Origin: Roseateles sp.
GTDB lineage: Bacteria > Pseudomonadota > Gammaproteobacteria > Burkholderiales > Burkholderiaceae
Direction of reading: 5' to 3'
Assembly (NCBI GenBank): GCA_019232985.1
Contig: JAFAMW010000062.1
Span: forward strand, 1-50,080
Length of the DNA: 50,080 bases
The translations under genes were made by a program, and so were the position numbers. Of this stretch, positions 1 through 11,885 are shown one piece after another; within the stretch, counting starts at the first letter, position 1, and each line of letters begins with the position of its first letter. Below the pieces are notes generated by a model. That model searched no databases. It was not told the DNA's origin and worked only from the letters and a program-made list of their open reading frames with translations.

Positions 1-1
1 G

Positions 2-3223
<3,222 letters not shown>

Positions 3224-3261
3224 TCGGCCCTTCGCCGGAGCGCCTCTGCGCTCCGCGAACC

Positions 3262-3299
3262 AAAAGCCGCCAAGCCTTCGGGCCTGGCGGCTTTTTTAT
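3262..3299 (+). terminator. Intrinsic terminator of the rpoBC operon
   Basis: A GC-rich stem built from AAGCCGCCA and TGGCGGCTT closes a short TTCG-containing loop and is followed by a run of six or more T. It sits 38 bases after the rpoC stop. A second, shorter hairpin (GGAGCGC, four-base loop, GCGCTCC; 3237-3254) precedes it. This is a textbook Rho-independent terminator. Confidence 0.9.
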
Positions 3300-3329
3300 T
3301 TGGCTTCGTACATTCGTACTGCGGAGAGC

Positions 3330-3594
3330 GCAGGAGCACGGCGAGGCCGCCTACTCCGTGCCAGGGCCAGTGGCCCTGGCGCTCGCCAGGCACATTGAGT
3401 CCACCGGACTCAATGTGTCCGGGCTCGCTCCCCGGCCTTGCCTCGCAGTCTCCACCGGACGGGCTTGCGGCGAACAAAAATCGACAGAGCAACGCTCAAG
3501 CACAGGAGTGCGGGGAGGCCGACTACGCAGGTAAAGGAGGAGCCCCGCGCAGCGGGGCGGGGGACACGGAGTAGGCGGCCTCGCCGCGCTCCTG
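3330..3594. repeat. Palindromic non-coding element between rpoC and the reductase gene
   Basis: The 400-base gap after the rpoC terminator holds no convincing gene but is highly structured. Its outer arms, 3331-3360 and 3565-3594, are inverted copies of each other with a single mismatch over 30 bases. A degenerate direct copy of the left arm lies at about 3503-3530. Inside are three more hairpins: 3361-3379 (nine-base arms), 3391-3417 (perfect 12-base arms CACATTGAGTCC/GGACTCAATGTG around a 3-base loop) and 3542-3558 (GCCCCGC/GCGGGGC). The architecture resembles a compound REP/BIME-like or MITE-like intergenic element. No transposase and no clear target-site duplication were found. No other copy was noticed in this window. 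Confidence 0.6.
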
Positions 3595-3697
3595 TGCTCG
3601 GTGCAGTAAGGCGGTCCAGAACTGTCGCGCGCATGACGGCGCGGGTATTGGCTGCGTGCTCCAATCGCGCGATCCAACGACCCGCCGGAGCCACACC

Positions 3698-4729
3698 ATG
3701 CGCAACCGCCAGATCCTCCTCGCCTCGCGCCCCCAGGGCGAACCCACGCTAGCCAACTTCAAGCTCGTCGAGGCGGAACTGCCCGCCGAGCTCGCCGACG
3801 GCCAGGTGCTCGTGCGCCACGACTGGCTGAGCCTCGATCCGTATATGCGCGGACGCATGAACGACAGCAAGAGCTACGCCGCGCCGCAGCCGCTCAACGA
3901 GGTCATGATCGGCGGCACCGCAGGCACCGTCGTCGACTCGCGCCACCCGAACTTCAAGGAGGGCGACACCGTCGTCGGCATGGGCGGCTGGCAGGAGTTC
4001 CAGCTCGTCGACGGCAACGCGCCGGGCTTCCTGCGCAAGGCCGACGCGCGCGTCGTGCCGCTCGCGGCCTACCTCGGCGTGCTCGGCATGCCCGGCGTCA
4101 CGGCCTGGTACGGTCTCAACGAAATCATCGCGCCGCAGGACGGCGAGACCATCACCGTCAGCGCCGCGAGCGGCGCGGTCGGCAGCGTCGTCGGCCAGCT
4201 CGCGAAGGCGCGCGGCCTGCGCGTCGTCGGCTTCGCGGGCGGGCCCGAGAAATGCCGCTACGTGACCGAGGAGCTCGGCTTCGACGCGTGCATCGACTAC
4301 CGCGAGCACGCCGACCTCAAGAGCCTGTCGGCCGCGCTGAAAGAAGCCTGCCCGAACGGCATCGACGGCCATTTCGAGAACGTCGGCGGCATGATCCTCG
4401 ACGCCGTGCTGCTGCGCGCGAACGCGTTCGCGCGCGTCGCGCTGTGCGGCATGATCGCCGGCTACGACGGCCAGCCGATCCCGCTCGCGTTGCCGCAGCT
4501 GATCCTCACGAACCGCATGAAGCTGCAGGGCTTCATCGTGACCGAGCATATGCAGCTGTGGCCGCGCGCGATCGGCGAGCTCGCGGCGCTGCTCGGCGAG
4601 GGCCAGCTGCGCTACCGCGAGTCGGTCGCCGACGGCCTCGAGAACGCGCCCGAGGCCTTCCTCGGCCTGCTCAAGGGCCGCAACTTCGGCAAGCAGCTCG
4701 TGCGCGTGCACCGCCCCGACCGCGTGTGA
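3698..4729 (+). CDS. curA: NADP-dependent oxidoreductase of the MDR superfamily (curcumin/prostaglandin-reductase type)
   Basis: The 343-residue protein belongs to the zinc-independent medium-chain reductases related to leukotriene B4 12-hydroxydehydrogenase, prostaglandin reductase and E. coli CurA. These enzymes reduce activated C=C bonds of enones with NADPH in the cytosol. The N-terminal catalytic domain contains WLSLDPYMRGRM, a family hallmark. The Rossmann domain carries AASGAVGSVVGQLAK at about residue 155, matching the AxxGxxG nucleotide-binding motif. The zinc-ligand cysteines of alcohol dehydrogenases are absent. The ATG at 3698 was chosen over an in-frame upstream start because it has a GGAG ribosome site seven bases ahead and because family members begin near this point. 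The gene appears monocistronic. The physiological substrate cannot be told from sequence, and the symbol reflects family resemblance only. Confidence 0.85.
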   Translation: MRNRQILLASRPQGEPTLANFKLVEAELPAELADGQVLVRHDWLSLDPYMRGRMNDSKSYAAPQPLNEVMIGGTAGTVVDSRHPNFKEGDTVVGMGGWQEFQLVDGNAPGFLRKADARVVPLAAYLGVLGMPGVTAWYGLNEIIAPQDGETITVSAASGAVGSVVGQLAKARGLRVVGFAGGPEKCRYVTEELGFDACIDYREHADLKSLSAALKEACPNGIDGHFENVGGMILDAVLLRANAFARVALCGMIAGYDGQPIPLALPQLILTNRMKLQGFIVTEHMQLWPRAIGELAALLGEGQLRYRESVADGLENAPEAFLGLLKGRNFGKQLVRVHRPDRV

Positions 4730-4907
4730 TCTTCACGCGGGCGCCCTTCGGCGCGTCGCGCGAAAACCCAGTCGCCATCGGCGCTAACGGCCGATCTCGA
4801 CGTGCGGGCCGGTGTTTGCACCGAACGGGCAAACCCTGGCCTGTCTCGATCAGAGCATTGATTACATTTCCGGCCATGCCTCGCAGAAGGCGTGCTATGG
4901 AGACGTG

Positions 4908-6206
4908 ATGAACCTGCTGTGCTCGAAGACGACGGGCCGCCACATCGGCCCGTTCGCGCTGTTGACCCTGACCCTGGCCGCCTGCGGCCTGCTCGCCGCC
5001 TGCGGCAAGAACGACCAGCCCGGCAACGGCGCCGGCGACCGCGCCGTCGACACCCAGCTGCTCAAGACCATCCAGCAGAAGCTGCTCGACGCGAAGCCCG
5101 GCGACGTCGTCGAGATCCCGGCCGGCGTCCACCATTTCGACCGCGGCCTGTCGCTGCGCGCCGACGGCGTGACGATCCGCGGCGCGGGCAAGGACAAGAC
5201 CATCGTCTCGTTCCGCGGCCAGGTCGCGGGCCCCGAGGGCCTGATCGTCTACGGCAGCAACTTCACGATCGAAGGCCTGACGATCGAGGACACCAAGGGC
5301 GACGCGCTGAAGATCAACAACGGCGAGAACATCGTCGTGCGCGACGTGCGGGTGCGCTGGACCGGCGGCCCGAGCACGGGCAACGGCGCCTACGGCATCT
5401 ACCCGGTCAAGACCAGGAACGTGCTCGTCGAGGACTCCGAGGCCTGGGGCGCGTCCGACGCGGGCATCTACGTCGGCCAGTCCGAGAACGTCGTCGTGCG
5501 GCGCTGCCACGCCGAGCAGAACGTCGCCGGCATCGAGATCGAGAACACCGTCCACGCCGACGTCTACGAGAACACCGCGACCGCGAACACCGGCGGCATC
5601 CTCGTGTTCAACATGCCCAACCTGTCGCAGAAGGGGTGGGGCACGCGCGTCTACAAGAACCAGTCGGTCGCGAACAACCAGGCCAACTTCGGCGCGCGCG
5701 GCACGGCCGTGGCCAGCGTGCCGGCGGGCTCGGGGATCGTGATCAACTCGAACAGCAAGGTCGAGATCTACGACAACGACGTCGCCGACAACCAGACCGC
5801 GAACGTGATCGTGTCGAGCTACTACTCGACCGGCTACGCGACGACGACCGGCGTCGAGCCCGGCTACGACCCCTACCCGAAGGCGATCCTGGTCGTCGAC
5901 AACCGCTTCAAGGGCGGCGGCGACACGCCCGACGGCCTCGACCTGAAGACCCTCAAGACCGTGATGTTCGGCCTCAGCGGCCATTTCCCCGACGTGCTGT
6001 GGGACGGCTACGCCGACCCCAAGAGCGCGGGCGTCGCCGACGACCGCATCTGCGTGAAGGGCGCGAGCGGCGTGCTCAACGCCGACGGCCCGGACAAGTA
6101 CAAGAGCCCCAAGATCGAAACCCAGCTGCACGATTGCACGCTGCCGCGCCTGCCGGCCGTCGAGCTGCCGAGCGCTGCCGCCACCAAGACCGCCAGCGCC
6201 ACATGA
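4908..6206 (+). CDS. Parallel beta-helix repeat lipoprotein, partner of the diheme cytochrome
   Basis: The 432-residue protein starts at an ATG with GGAG five bases upstream. It has a lipoprotein signal with two overlapping lipobox candidates (LAAC ending at residues 26 and 32). The body is a right-handed parallel beta-helix: from about residue 80 to 330 there are recurrent rungs such as GVTIRGAG, NFTIEGLTI, NIVVRDVRV, NVLVEDSEA, NVVVRRCHA and ADVYENTAT. From memory this matches an uncharacterised family (TIGR03805) that regularly occurs as a two-gene pair with the cytochrome family encoded next. The two genes here are separated by 7 bases, so they are almost certainly co-transcribed. The beta-helix fold is common in polysaccharide-binding or -cleaving proteins, but I see no recognisable lyase active site. 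The function is unknown; periplasmic membrane anchoring is inferred. Confidence 0.85.
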   Translation: MNLLCSKTTGRHIGPFALLTLTLAACGLLAACGKNDQPGNGAGDRAVDTQLLKTIQQKLLDAKPGDVVEIPAGVHHFDRGLSLRADGVTIRGAGKDKTIVSFRGQVAGPEGLIVYGSNFTIEGLTIEDTKGDALKINNGENIVVRDVRVRWTGGPSTGNGAYGIYPVKTRNVLVEDSEAWGASDAGIYVGQSENVVVRRCHAEQNVAGIEIENTVHADVYENTATANTGGILVFNMPNLSQKGWGTRVYKNQSVANNQANFGARGTAVASVPAGSGIVINSNSKVEIYDNDVADNQTANVIVSSYYSTGYATTTGVEPGYDPYPKAILVVDNRFKGGGDTPDGLDLKTLKTVMFGLSGHFPDVLWDGYADPKSAGVADDRICVKGASGVLNADGPDKYKSPKIETQLHDCTLPRLPAVELPSAAATKTASAT

Positions 6207-6213
6207 CCCGGTG

Positions 6214-7449
6214 ATGTCCGTTCATTTCCGCTTCGGCCGGCGCCTGCGTGCGCCGGTCTTTGCAGCCGCGGCGCTCGCCGCGGCCTGCGTCGCCCCGCTG
6301 CTGCTCGGCGGCTGCGAGCGCCAGCCCGAGGCCGTCAAGTTCATCCAGGACGGCAAGCCCGAGCATCTGAGCGACTGGCATGTGCTGCACAGCGACGGCC
6401 GGCACCTCGAGCTCGGCACCGGCGTCGTGCCCTACGACCTCAACACGCCGCTGTTCTCGGACTACGCGCACAAGCTGCGCACGATCTGGATGCCGGCCGG
6501 CCAGGCCGCGGCCTACGCCGACCGGGCGACCTTCGACTTCCCCGTCGGCACGGTCATCTCCAAGACCTTCTACTACCCGAAGGGGCAGGGCGGCCAGGTC
6601 GTCGCGAGCAAGGCCGACAGCAGCCACGAGATCGAGGCCGGCCGCCTCGACCTGGCGCGCTACCGCCTCGTCGAGACGCGCCTGCTCGTGCGCCGCGAGT
6701 CGGGCTGGGTCGCGCTGCCCTATGTGTGGAACGCCGACCAGACCGAGGCCGAGCTCGCGCGCACCGGCGACGTCGTGCCGATGGACATCGCCGCCGCGAA
6801 CGGCGCGGCCAGCCATTTCGCCTACGTCGTGCCGAACGAGAACCAATGCGCGAGCTGCCACATGCTCGACGTGAAGTCGCGCAAGCTCGCGCCGATCGGC
6901 CCGAAGGCGCGCCACCTGAACCGCGACTTCCGCTACGTGTCGGCCGACGGCGAGCACGACGAGAACCAGCTCGCCCACCTGATCCGCGTCGGCTACCTGA
7001 CGGGCGTGCCGGGCGCGCAGGCCGGCCCGAACGCGACGCTGACCCAGGCCGAGCTCGACGCGCTGCCGCGCAACGCCGACTGGAGCGATCCGAAGGCGCC
7101 GCTCGACGCGCGCGCGCGTGCCTACCTCGACGTCAACTGCTCGCATTGCCACAGCCCGACGGGCCCGGCGAACACGACGGCGCTGAACCTCGAGCCCTTC
7201 CTCGCGCCCGACGCCCACCTGGGCCTGTGCAAGCCGCCGGTCGCGGCCGGCAAGGGCACGGGCGACCGGCTGTTCGACATCGTTCCCGGCGCGCCCGACG
7301 AATCGATCATGCTGTACCGCCTCGCCTCCACCGAGGGCGGCGTGATGATGCCCGAGCTCGGCCGCACGACGGTGCACCGCGAGGGCCTGGCGCTGATCCG
7401 CGCCTGGGTCGCGGCGATGTCGGGCGGCTGTGTCGCCGCCCACCCGTGA
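6214..7449 (+). CDS. SO_2930/HNE_0200-type diheme c-type cytochrome lipoprotein
   Basis: The 411-residue secreted protein has two haem c attachment motifs, CASCH at residues 212-216 and CSHCH at 309-313. A signal peptide ends in the lipobox LGGC (Cys34). A GTG codon immediately upstream (6211) is an alternative start. It belongs to the cytochrome-like family known as SO_2930 or HNE_0200 (TIGR03806 by memory), found next to or fused with the beta-helix family encoded upstream. Covalent haem implies periplasmic maturation by the Ccm or Ccs system, which is not in this window. The pairing suggests that the beta-helix protein binds or presents a substrate while the cytochrome passes electrons, but this is inference. 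A TonB-dependent receptor gene follows 47 bases downstream in the same direction. Confidence 0.87.
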   Translation: MSVHFRFGRRLRAPVFAAAALAAACVAPLLLGGCERQPEAVKFIQDGKPEHLSDWHVLHSDGRHLELGTGVVPYDLNTPLFSDYAHKLRTIWMPAGQAAAYADRATFDFPVGTVISKTFYYPKGQGGQVVASKADSSHEIEAGRLDLARYRLVETRLLVRRESGWVALPYVWNADQTEAELARTGDVVPMDIAAANGAASHFAYVVPNENQCASCHMLDVKSRKLAPIGPKARHLNRDFRYVSADGEHDENQLAHLIRVGYLTGVPGAQAGPNATLTQAELDALPRNADWSDPKAPLDARARAYLDVNCSHCHSPTGPANTTALNLEPFLAPDAHLGLCKPPVAAGKGTGDRLFDIVPGAPDESIMLYRLASTEGGVMMPELGRTTVHREGLALIRAWVAAMSGGCVAAHP

Positions 7450-7496
7450 CGCGTCCGCGCCGCGAACCAGAGATAGCAACAGCACGGAGAACCTCG

Positions 7497-9989
7497 ATGA
7501 AGCAAACGCAACCGCCCCGCCTGACCCTGCTCGCGCTGGCCGCGCTGGCCGCGCTCGCCACGCGCCCGGCGCTCGCCGACGACGACCAGCCGCAGAACCT
7601 CGGCGTCGTCGAGGTGACCGGCCAGAGCCGCGTCCAGCAGCTCCAGGTCGTGCCGATCACGATGAGCGTGGTCGGCGCCGACGCGATCAAGTCGAGCGGC
7701 GCGACGACGATGGGCGGCCTCGACGGCCTGATCCCGGGCCTGTCGGTCGACTACTCTGAGGCCACCCAGCCCGAGTACACGATGCGCGGCATCTCGACCG
7801 GCGACTTCGGCATCGGCACCGACGCGCCGGTCGGCGTCTACCTGAACGGCGTGTACTCGGGCAAGACCGGCGGCGCGCTGCTGACCTTCAACGACGTCAA
7901 GCGCATCGAGGTGCTCAAGGGCCCGCAGGGCACGCTGTTCGGCCGCAACTCGGCCGGCGGCGCGATCTCGATCGTCCAGAACGACCCGACGTCCAAGTAC
8001 GAGGCGAGCGCGCTCGTGCGCGCGGGCAACGACGGGCAGTACCACGGCGAGGTGCTCTACAACAACGCGCTCAACGACAGCACCGACATCCGCTTCTCGG
8101 CGGTCAAGGAGCACAAGGACGGCTGGATCACGAACACCTTCGACGGCTCGAAGTTCGGCGGCGACAACGGTTGGGGCACGCGTCTGTCGCTGCGCTGGCA
8201 CGGTGAGGACACGACCGCGCTGCTGAGCTGGTCGCACGAGGACATGGCGCAGAAGCCGCGCGAGATCATCGCGCTGCCCTCGGACACGAAGCTCGCGACC
8301 AATCCGTTCCCGATCGACCCGAACAGCTGGGTCAGCCCGATCCGCAACACCTTCGCGAACGACGGCGCGAACCTGCTCGAGGCGCGCAAGTACGACTCGG
8401 TCACGCTCAAGCTCACCCACGACCTCGAGTTCGCGACGCTGACGAGCCTGAGCTCGTACAAGAAGTTCCACGCCCAGAACGTCCAGGACAACGACGGCTC
8501 CGACGTGCCGACCAGCTACTTCTCGACCGGCAACTTCGAGAGCAGCCGGAACTGGCAGCAGGAGTTCCGCCTGAATGGCGCGACCGACAAGCTCGACTGG
8601 GTCGTCGGCCTTTCCGGCTACTACGAGGACGCCGCGCAGCAGACCGCGCTGTACTCAAACGCGCAGACCCTCGACACGGTGTTCGGCGGCGCGAGCGGCG
8701 GCCTGCTCAAGCCCTTCGCGATGACCGAGGAGCTCGCGACGATGTTCGGCATCCCCGGCATCAACTTCACGAACATGACGTGGACCGAGTCCATGTACAA
8801 CACCGGCAAGTACAAGGCCGCGGCGATCTACGGCGACGTGATCTGGAAGCTCACGCCCGATACCGACTTCACGGTCGGCGTGCGCTTCACCCACGACGCG
8901 AAGACCTTCACCTGGTACAACCCGCCGCGCACGGCGCCGGCCATCGACGCGACCGTCGGCGCGCTCGCGCAGGGCGGCTTCTACCAGGGCGTCAACGCGA
9001 ACCAGGCCGCGATCGCCGCGTCGCAGGGCCTGACGAACGCGCAGCTGCAGGGGGCGCTGGTCGGCGCGGGCCTGTCGCCGAACCTCGGCGACGACCTCTA
9101 CGCGCTGTCGACGACCAACGTGAACTTCAACAGCCCCGAGGCGACGAACGCCGTGCTGTCGAACAGCGTGTCGTGGAACAACACGAGCCCGCGTTTCGTG
9201 CTCGACCACCACCTCGACCGCGACACCATGCTGTTCGGGTCGGTGACGCGCGGCTACCAGGCCGGCGGCTTCAACGCGATCTACAAGTCCGGCGTGAGCA
9301 CCTTCTCGCCCGAGACGATCACGAGCTACGAGGCCGGCATCAAGGGCGGGCTGAAGAGCGCGGGCCTGTTCTACACGGCCTCGCTGTTCCACTACGACTT
9401 CAACAACCTGCAGTCGATCAGCACCTCGCACAGCGCGTCGGGCGTGCTGACCTATGTTGTCAGCGTGTCCGACCAGAAGGCCGACGGCGCCGACCTCGAT
9501 CTGCACTGGCAGCTCGACCGCCACTGGTCGTTCAACGCGGCGGCCGAGTACATCAACCAGACCTACAAGCATTACAGCTACCAGCCCGACACCACGCATA
9601 CGTTCGTGATGGACGGCGAGCCCGTGGGCACGCCCAAGCTCGAGGGCACGCTCGGCGTGAACGCACGCTACGGCGTGCTCGGCGGCACCGGCACGATGAC
9701 CGCGAACTGGGTGTACACGGGCGGGCAGCGCTGCAACGACGAGACCAGCTACAAGTACGAGTGCGGCAACTACCCGGGCTTCAGCGTCGGCGCGCCCGAG
9801 ACGCGCACCGACCTGAACCTCGGCTGGGAGGCGCCGTCGCGCAAGTGGGGCGTCAACCTCGTCGTGACCAATCTGTTCAACCGCCAGTACGTCGGCTACG
9901 TGAGCTCGATCGGCGAGGCGGTCGGCGCGCCGACCGCCTGGGTCACGCCGCCGCGTTCGGTCGCGGTCGAGGGCTCGATGAAGTTCTGA
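7497..9989 (+). CDS. TonB-dependent outer-membrane receptor of the beta-helix/cytochrome cassette
   Basis: The 830-residue protein has a cleavable signal peptide (RPALA, cut near residue 27) and a plug domain at about residues 35-160, with the family features DGLIPGLSV, YTMRGIS, RIEVLKGPQGTLFGRNSAGGAIS. A C-terminal beta-barrel ends in a terminal phenylalanine, as expected for BAM-assembled proteins. The closest recognisable style is the large receptor group of Sphingomonadales and Caulobacterales that imports carbohydrates, lipids or xenobiotics rather than the siderophore type. The start is fixed by GGAGA seven bases upstream of the ATG at 7497. It lies in the same orientation and probably the same operon as the two lipoprotein genes, suggesting a shared substrate. 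A hairpin terminator follows the stop. Confidence 0.93.
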   Translation: MKQTQPPRLTLLALAALAALATRPALADDDQPQNLGVVEVTGQSRVQQLQVVPITMSVVGADAIKSSGATTMGGLDGLIPGLSVDYSEATQPEYTMRGISTGDFGIGTDAPVGVYLNGVYSGKTGGALLTFNDVKRIEVLKGPQGTLFGRNSAGGAISIVQNDPTSKYEASALVRAGNDGQYHGEVLYNNALNDSTDIRFSAVKEHKDGWITNTFDGSKFGGDNGWGTRLSLRWHGEDTTALLSWSHEDMAQKPREIIALPSDTKLATNPFPIDPNSWVSPIRNTFANDGANLLEARKYDSVTLKLTHDLEFATLTSLSSYKKFHAQNVQDNDGSDVPTSYFSTGNFESSRNWQQEFRLNGATDKLDWVVGLSGYYEDAAQQTALYSNAQTLDTVFGGASGGLLKPFAMTEELATMFGIPGINFTNMTWTESMYNTGKYKAAAIYGDVIWKLTPDTDFTVGVRFTHDAKTFTWYNPPRTAPAIDATVGALAQGGFYQGVNANQAAIAASQGLTNAQLQGALVGAGLSPNLGDDLYALSTTNVNFNSPEATNAVLSNSVSWNNTSPRFVLDHHLDRDTMLFGSVTRGYQAGGFNAIYKSGVSTFSPETITSYEAGIKGGLKSAGLFYTASLFHYDFNNLQSISTSHSASGVLTYVVSVSDQKADGADLDLHWQLDRHWSFNAAAEYINQTYKHYSYQPDTTHTFVMDGEPVGTPKLEGTLGVNARYGVLGGTGTMTANWVYTGGQRCNDETSYKYECGNYPGFSVGAPETRTDLNLGWEAPSRKWGVNLVVTNLFNRQYVGYVSSIGEAVGAPTAWVTPPRSVAVEGSMKF

Positions 9990-10013
9990 GTGCTGCCACC
10001 GGCCCGGCTCGAG

Positions 10014-10035
10014 AAGGCGCCCCGCGGGGCGCCTT
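10014..10035 (+). terminator. Hairpin terminator after the TonB receptor gene
   Basis: A perfect ten-base stem AAGGCGCCCC/GGGGCGCCTT with a two-base loop lies 25 bases after the receptor stop. Only a short, imperfect T tract (TTTGTCATT) follows, so termination efficiency is uncertain. It separates the cassette from the hipBA control region. Confidence 0.6.
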
Positions 10036-10043
10036 TGTCATTG

Positions 10044-10164
10044 GTCCGCAACATCGGCCACTATCGCATTAGCGTCCGTGATTGCGGACTTGATCGCCGC
10101 TTGGCTTTTGACTAATATGTCCGCAATCACGGGCCTAAAATCATTTGCGTAGCTGATTGCGGAC
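10044..10164 (+). promoter_or_regulatory. hipBA promoter with an array of four 16-bp operators
   Basis: Four copies of GTCCG-N6-CGGAC occur at 10044-10059 (CGGCC right arm), 10074-10089 (perfect), 10119-10134 (CGGGC right arm) and 10149-10164 (degenerate left arm). Their starts are 30, 45 and 30 bases apart. A sigma70-like promoter, TTGATC (10090-10095), 18-base spacer, TAATAT (10114-10119), lies exactly between the second and third copies. The fourth copy abuts the hipB start codon and overlaps the place where a ribosome site would sit. The layout is what is expected for cooperative autorepression by the HipB-HipA complex; E. coli hipBA also has several operators, with a different sequence. 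Confidence 0.75.
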
Positions 10165-10506
10165 ATGAAGCGCGACGAATCTCCATTGCTAAGCCCTGCG
10201 CGCGTACAGGAGGCGCGCGAGCTTGGCGCCAAGCTCGCGCGCCTGCGCATGGCCCGGCGGCTGCGCCAGGCCGACGCGGCGGCACGCGCCGGGCTCGCAC
10301 GTTCGACGGCCGCGCTGATCGAAAAAGGCGATCTGGGCCGGACCCAGGCGCAGATCCTGCGCTATCTCGAGGCGATCGCCCCGGGCGTGACGCTGCTCGC
10401 GCTGTTGCAGGAAGCCGACCCGTCGCTGCAGGCGCTCAGCGCGCGCGAAGTCACGCGGCGCGTCCGGCCGCTGAGCCAGGACGAGCTTCGCAAGCTCGAC
10501 TTCTGA
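10165..10506 (+). CDS. hipB: HipB-like antitoxin, XRE-family DNA-binding protein
   Basis: The 113-residue protein contains one Cro/C1-type helix-turn-helix at about residues 20-75 (ELGAKLARLRMARRLRQADA followed by AGLARSTAALIEKGDLGRTQ). Size, position and the one-base stop/start overlap (TGATG) with the kinase gene identify it as the antitoxin and autorepressor of a HipBA module. It is expected to bind the HipA kinase, keep it inactive and repress the shared promoter, probably through the GTCCG-N6-CGGAC sites upstream. The ATG directly abuts the last operator and has no good Shine-Dalgarno sequence (only GCGGAC), so translation may be weak. The remainder of the protein after the HTH (about 40 residues) is not recognised. 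Confidence 0.85.
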   Translation: MKRDESPLLSPARVQEARELGAKLARLRMARRLRQADAAARAGLARSTAALIEKGDLGRTQAQILRYLEAIAPGVTLLALLQEADPSLQALSAREVTRRVRPLSQDELRKLDF

Positions 10507-11885
10507 TGGCCACCGCGAAGACGCGCGAGCTGACGGTCTTTGCCTGGCTGCCGTCGGCCGCGCGCTTCGTGCCGGCCGGCCTGCTGGTGCTGACCGAGCG
10601 CGTCGGTGCGAACCCGCAGAACCGTGAGCTCACGTCGCGCTTCGCCTATGGCCTCGGCTATCTCGAGCGGCCCGATGCGGTCGAGGTCGACCCGGTCAGC
10701 CTCGGCCTCGCGGACCGCGCGGCGATCCGCGCCCAGCAGCTGTTCCCGATCAACGGCCTCGGCGAGTTCGGCGGCATCCGCGACGCGGCGCCCGACGCCT
10801 GGGGGCGCCGCGTGGTCGAGGCGCGCCGCAAGGTGCCCGCGAATACGCTGTCCGAGGCCGAGTACCTGCTCGAGGCCGGTGGCGACCGGGTCGGCGCGCT
10901 CGACGTGCGGCCGAGCCGCGACAGCGCGGCCGGCTCCTCGGCCGGCGACCTGCACTCGCTCGCGTACGTGTTGCAGGCGGCCGAGGCGGTCGACCAGGGC
11001 CTGCCGCTGCCCGCGAACCTCGAGGCCTTTCTCGGCGCCGGCCCTTCGGCCGGCGGCGCGCGCCCGAAAGCTTCGGTGCGCGACGAGCAGGGCGCGCTGT
11101 GGCTCGCCAAGTTCCCGGCGCGCGGCGACAGCTTCGACGTGGCCCGTGCCGAGGCCTGCACGCTCGAACTTGCGCGGCGCTGCGGCCTGACGGTTCCCGA
11201 GCTGCGCTACCTGCCGATCGGCGACAGGCCGGTCATGCTGATCCGGCGCTTCGACCGCTATTGGGCGCCCGCGGGCGCGGCGCCGCCTCCCGGCGTCGCG
11301 CTGCACGACAGCCGACCCGGCGTCGGTTTGCTCGAGGGCCGGATCCCGTTTGCAAGCGGGCTGACCCTGGTGGGCTGCTCGGAATTCGAATCGCGGACCC
11401 AGGGCTACGTCGACCTGGCCGCCGCGATCCGCAGGCATGTGCACGCGCCGTCGATCAAGGCGGCCTGCGAGGAACTGTTCGCGCGCATGGTGTTCAACAT
11501 CTTCGTGAGCAACGACGACGACCACCTGCGCAACCACGGCTTCATATACGACCACAGGCTCGGCGGCTGGGTGCTGAGCCCGCTGTACGACGTCGTGCCG
11601 CGGCCCGGCCATGCCCATGAGCGCATGCTGCACCTCGAGGTCGGCGACCAGGGCAAGCTCGCGACGCTCGACAACGCGCTGAGTCGTTTCGCCGCGTTCA
11701 CGGCCGCGCGCGCCGACGCCGTCGCGCTGGTGCGCCGCGTCTGGGGCGAAGTGCGGCAATGGAAGACCGCGTTCGAGGCCTGCGGGGCCGACGCGAAGCT
11801 GCTGAGCCAGATGGAAGGGGCGTTTCGCGAGCTCGAGGACATCGCAAGCCCGGCCCTGGTCGCCGAGATCCGCCGGGCCCGGTGA
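10506..11885 (+). CDS. hipA: HipA-like serine/threonine kinase toxin
   Basis: The 459-residue protein has a HipA N-terminal region followed by the HipA kinase fold. The catalytic loop reads SNDDDHLRNH, with Asn336, Asp338, His340 and Asn343 matching the N-x-D-x-H-x-x-N pattern. Asp362 in LSPLYDVVP matches the metal-binding aspartate. Nothing essential looks missing, so an active kinase is predicted. In E. coli, HipA phosphorylates glutamyl-tRNA synthetase and causes growth arrest and persistence; the target of this branch is unknown. At 459 residues it is slightly longer than the E. coli protein (440). It is translationally coupled to hipB. The sequence between the N-lobe and the catalytic loop carries a proline/alanine-rich insertion (WAPAGAAPPPG) typical of loops that vary between family members. 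Confidence 0.88.
   Translation: MATAKTRELTVFAWLPSAARFVPAGLLVLTERVGANPQNRELTSRFAYGLGYLERPDAVEVDPVSLGLADRAAIRAQQLFPINGLGEFGGIRDAAPDAWGRRVVEARRKVPANTLSEAEYLLEAGGDRVGALDVRPSRDSAAGSSAGDLHSLAYVLQAAEAVDQGLPLPANLEAFLGAGPSAGGARPKASVRDEQGALWLAKFPARGDSFDVARAEACTLELARRCGLTVPELRYLPIGDRPVMLIRRFDRYWAPAGAAPPPGVALHDSRPGVGLLEGRIPFASGLTLVGCSEFESRTQGYVDLAAAIRRHVHAPSIKAACEELFARMVFNIFVSNDDDHLRNHGFIYDHRLGGWVLSPLYDVVPRPGHAHERMLHLEVGDQGKLATLDNALSRFAAFTAARADAVALVRRVWGEVRQWKTAFEACGADAKLLSQMEGAFRELEDIASPALVAEIRRAR

Noticed and set aside
3438..3752. A ~100-codon frame in the gap after rpoC
   Set aside because: It is Arg/Pro-rich, crosses several perfect hairpins and runs into the reductase gene in another frame.
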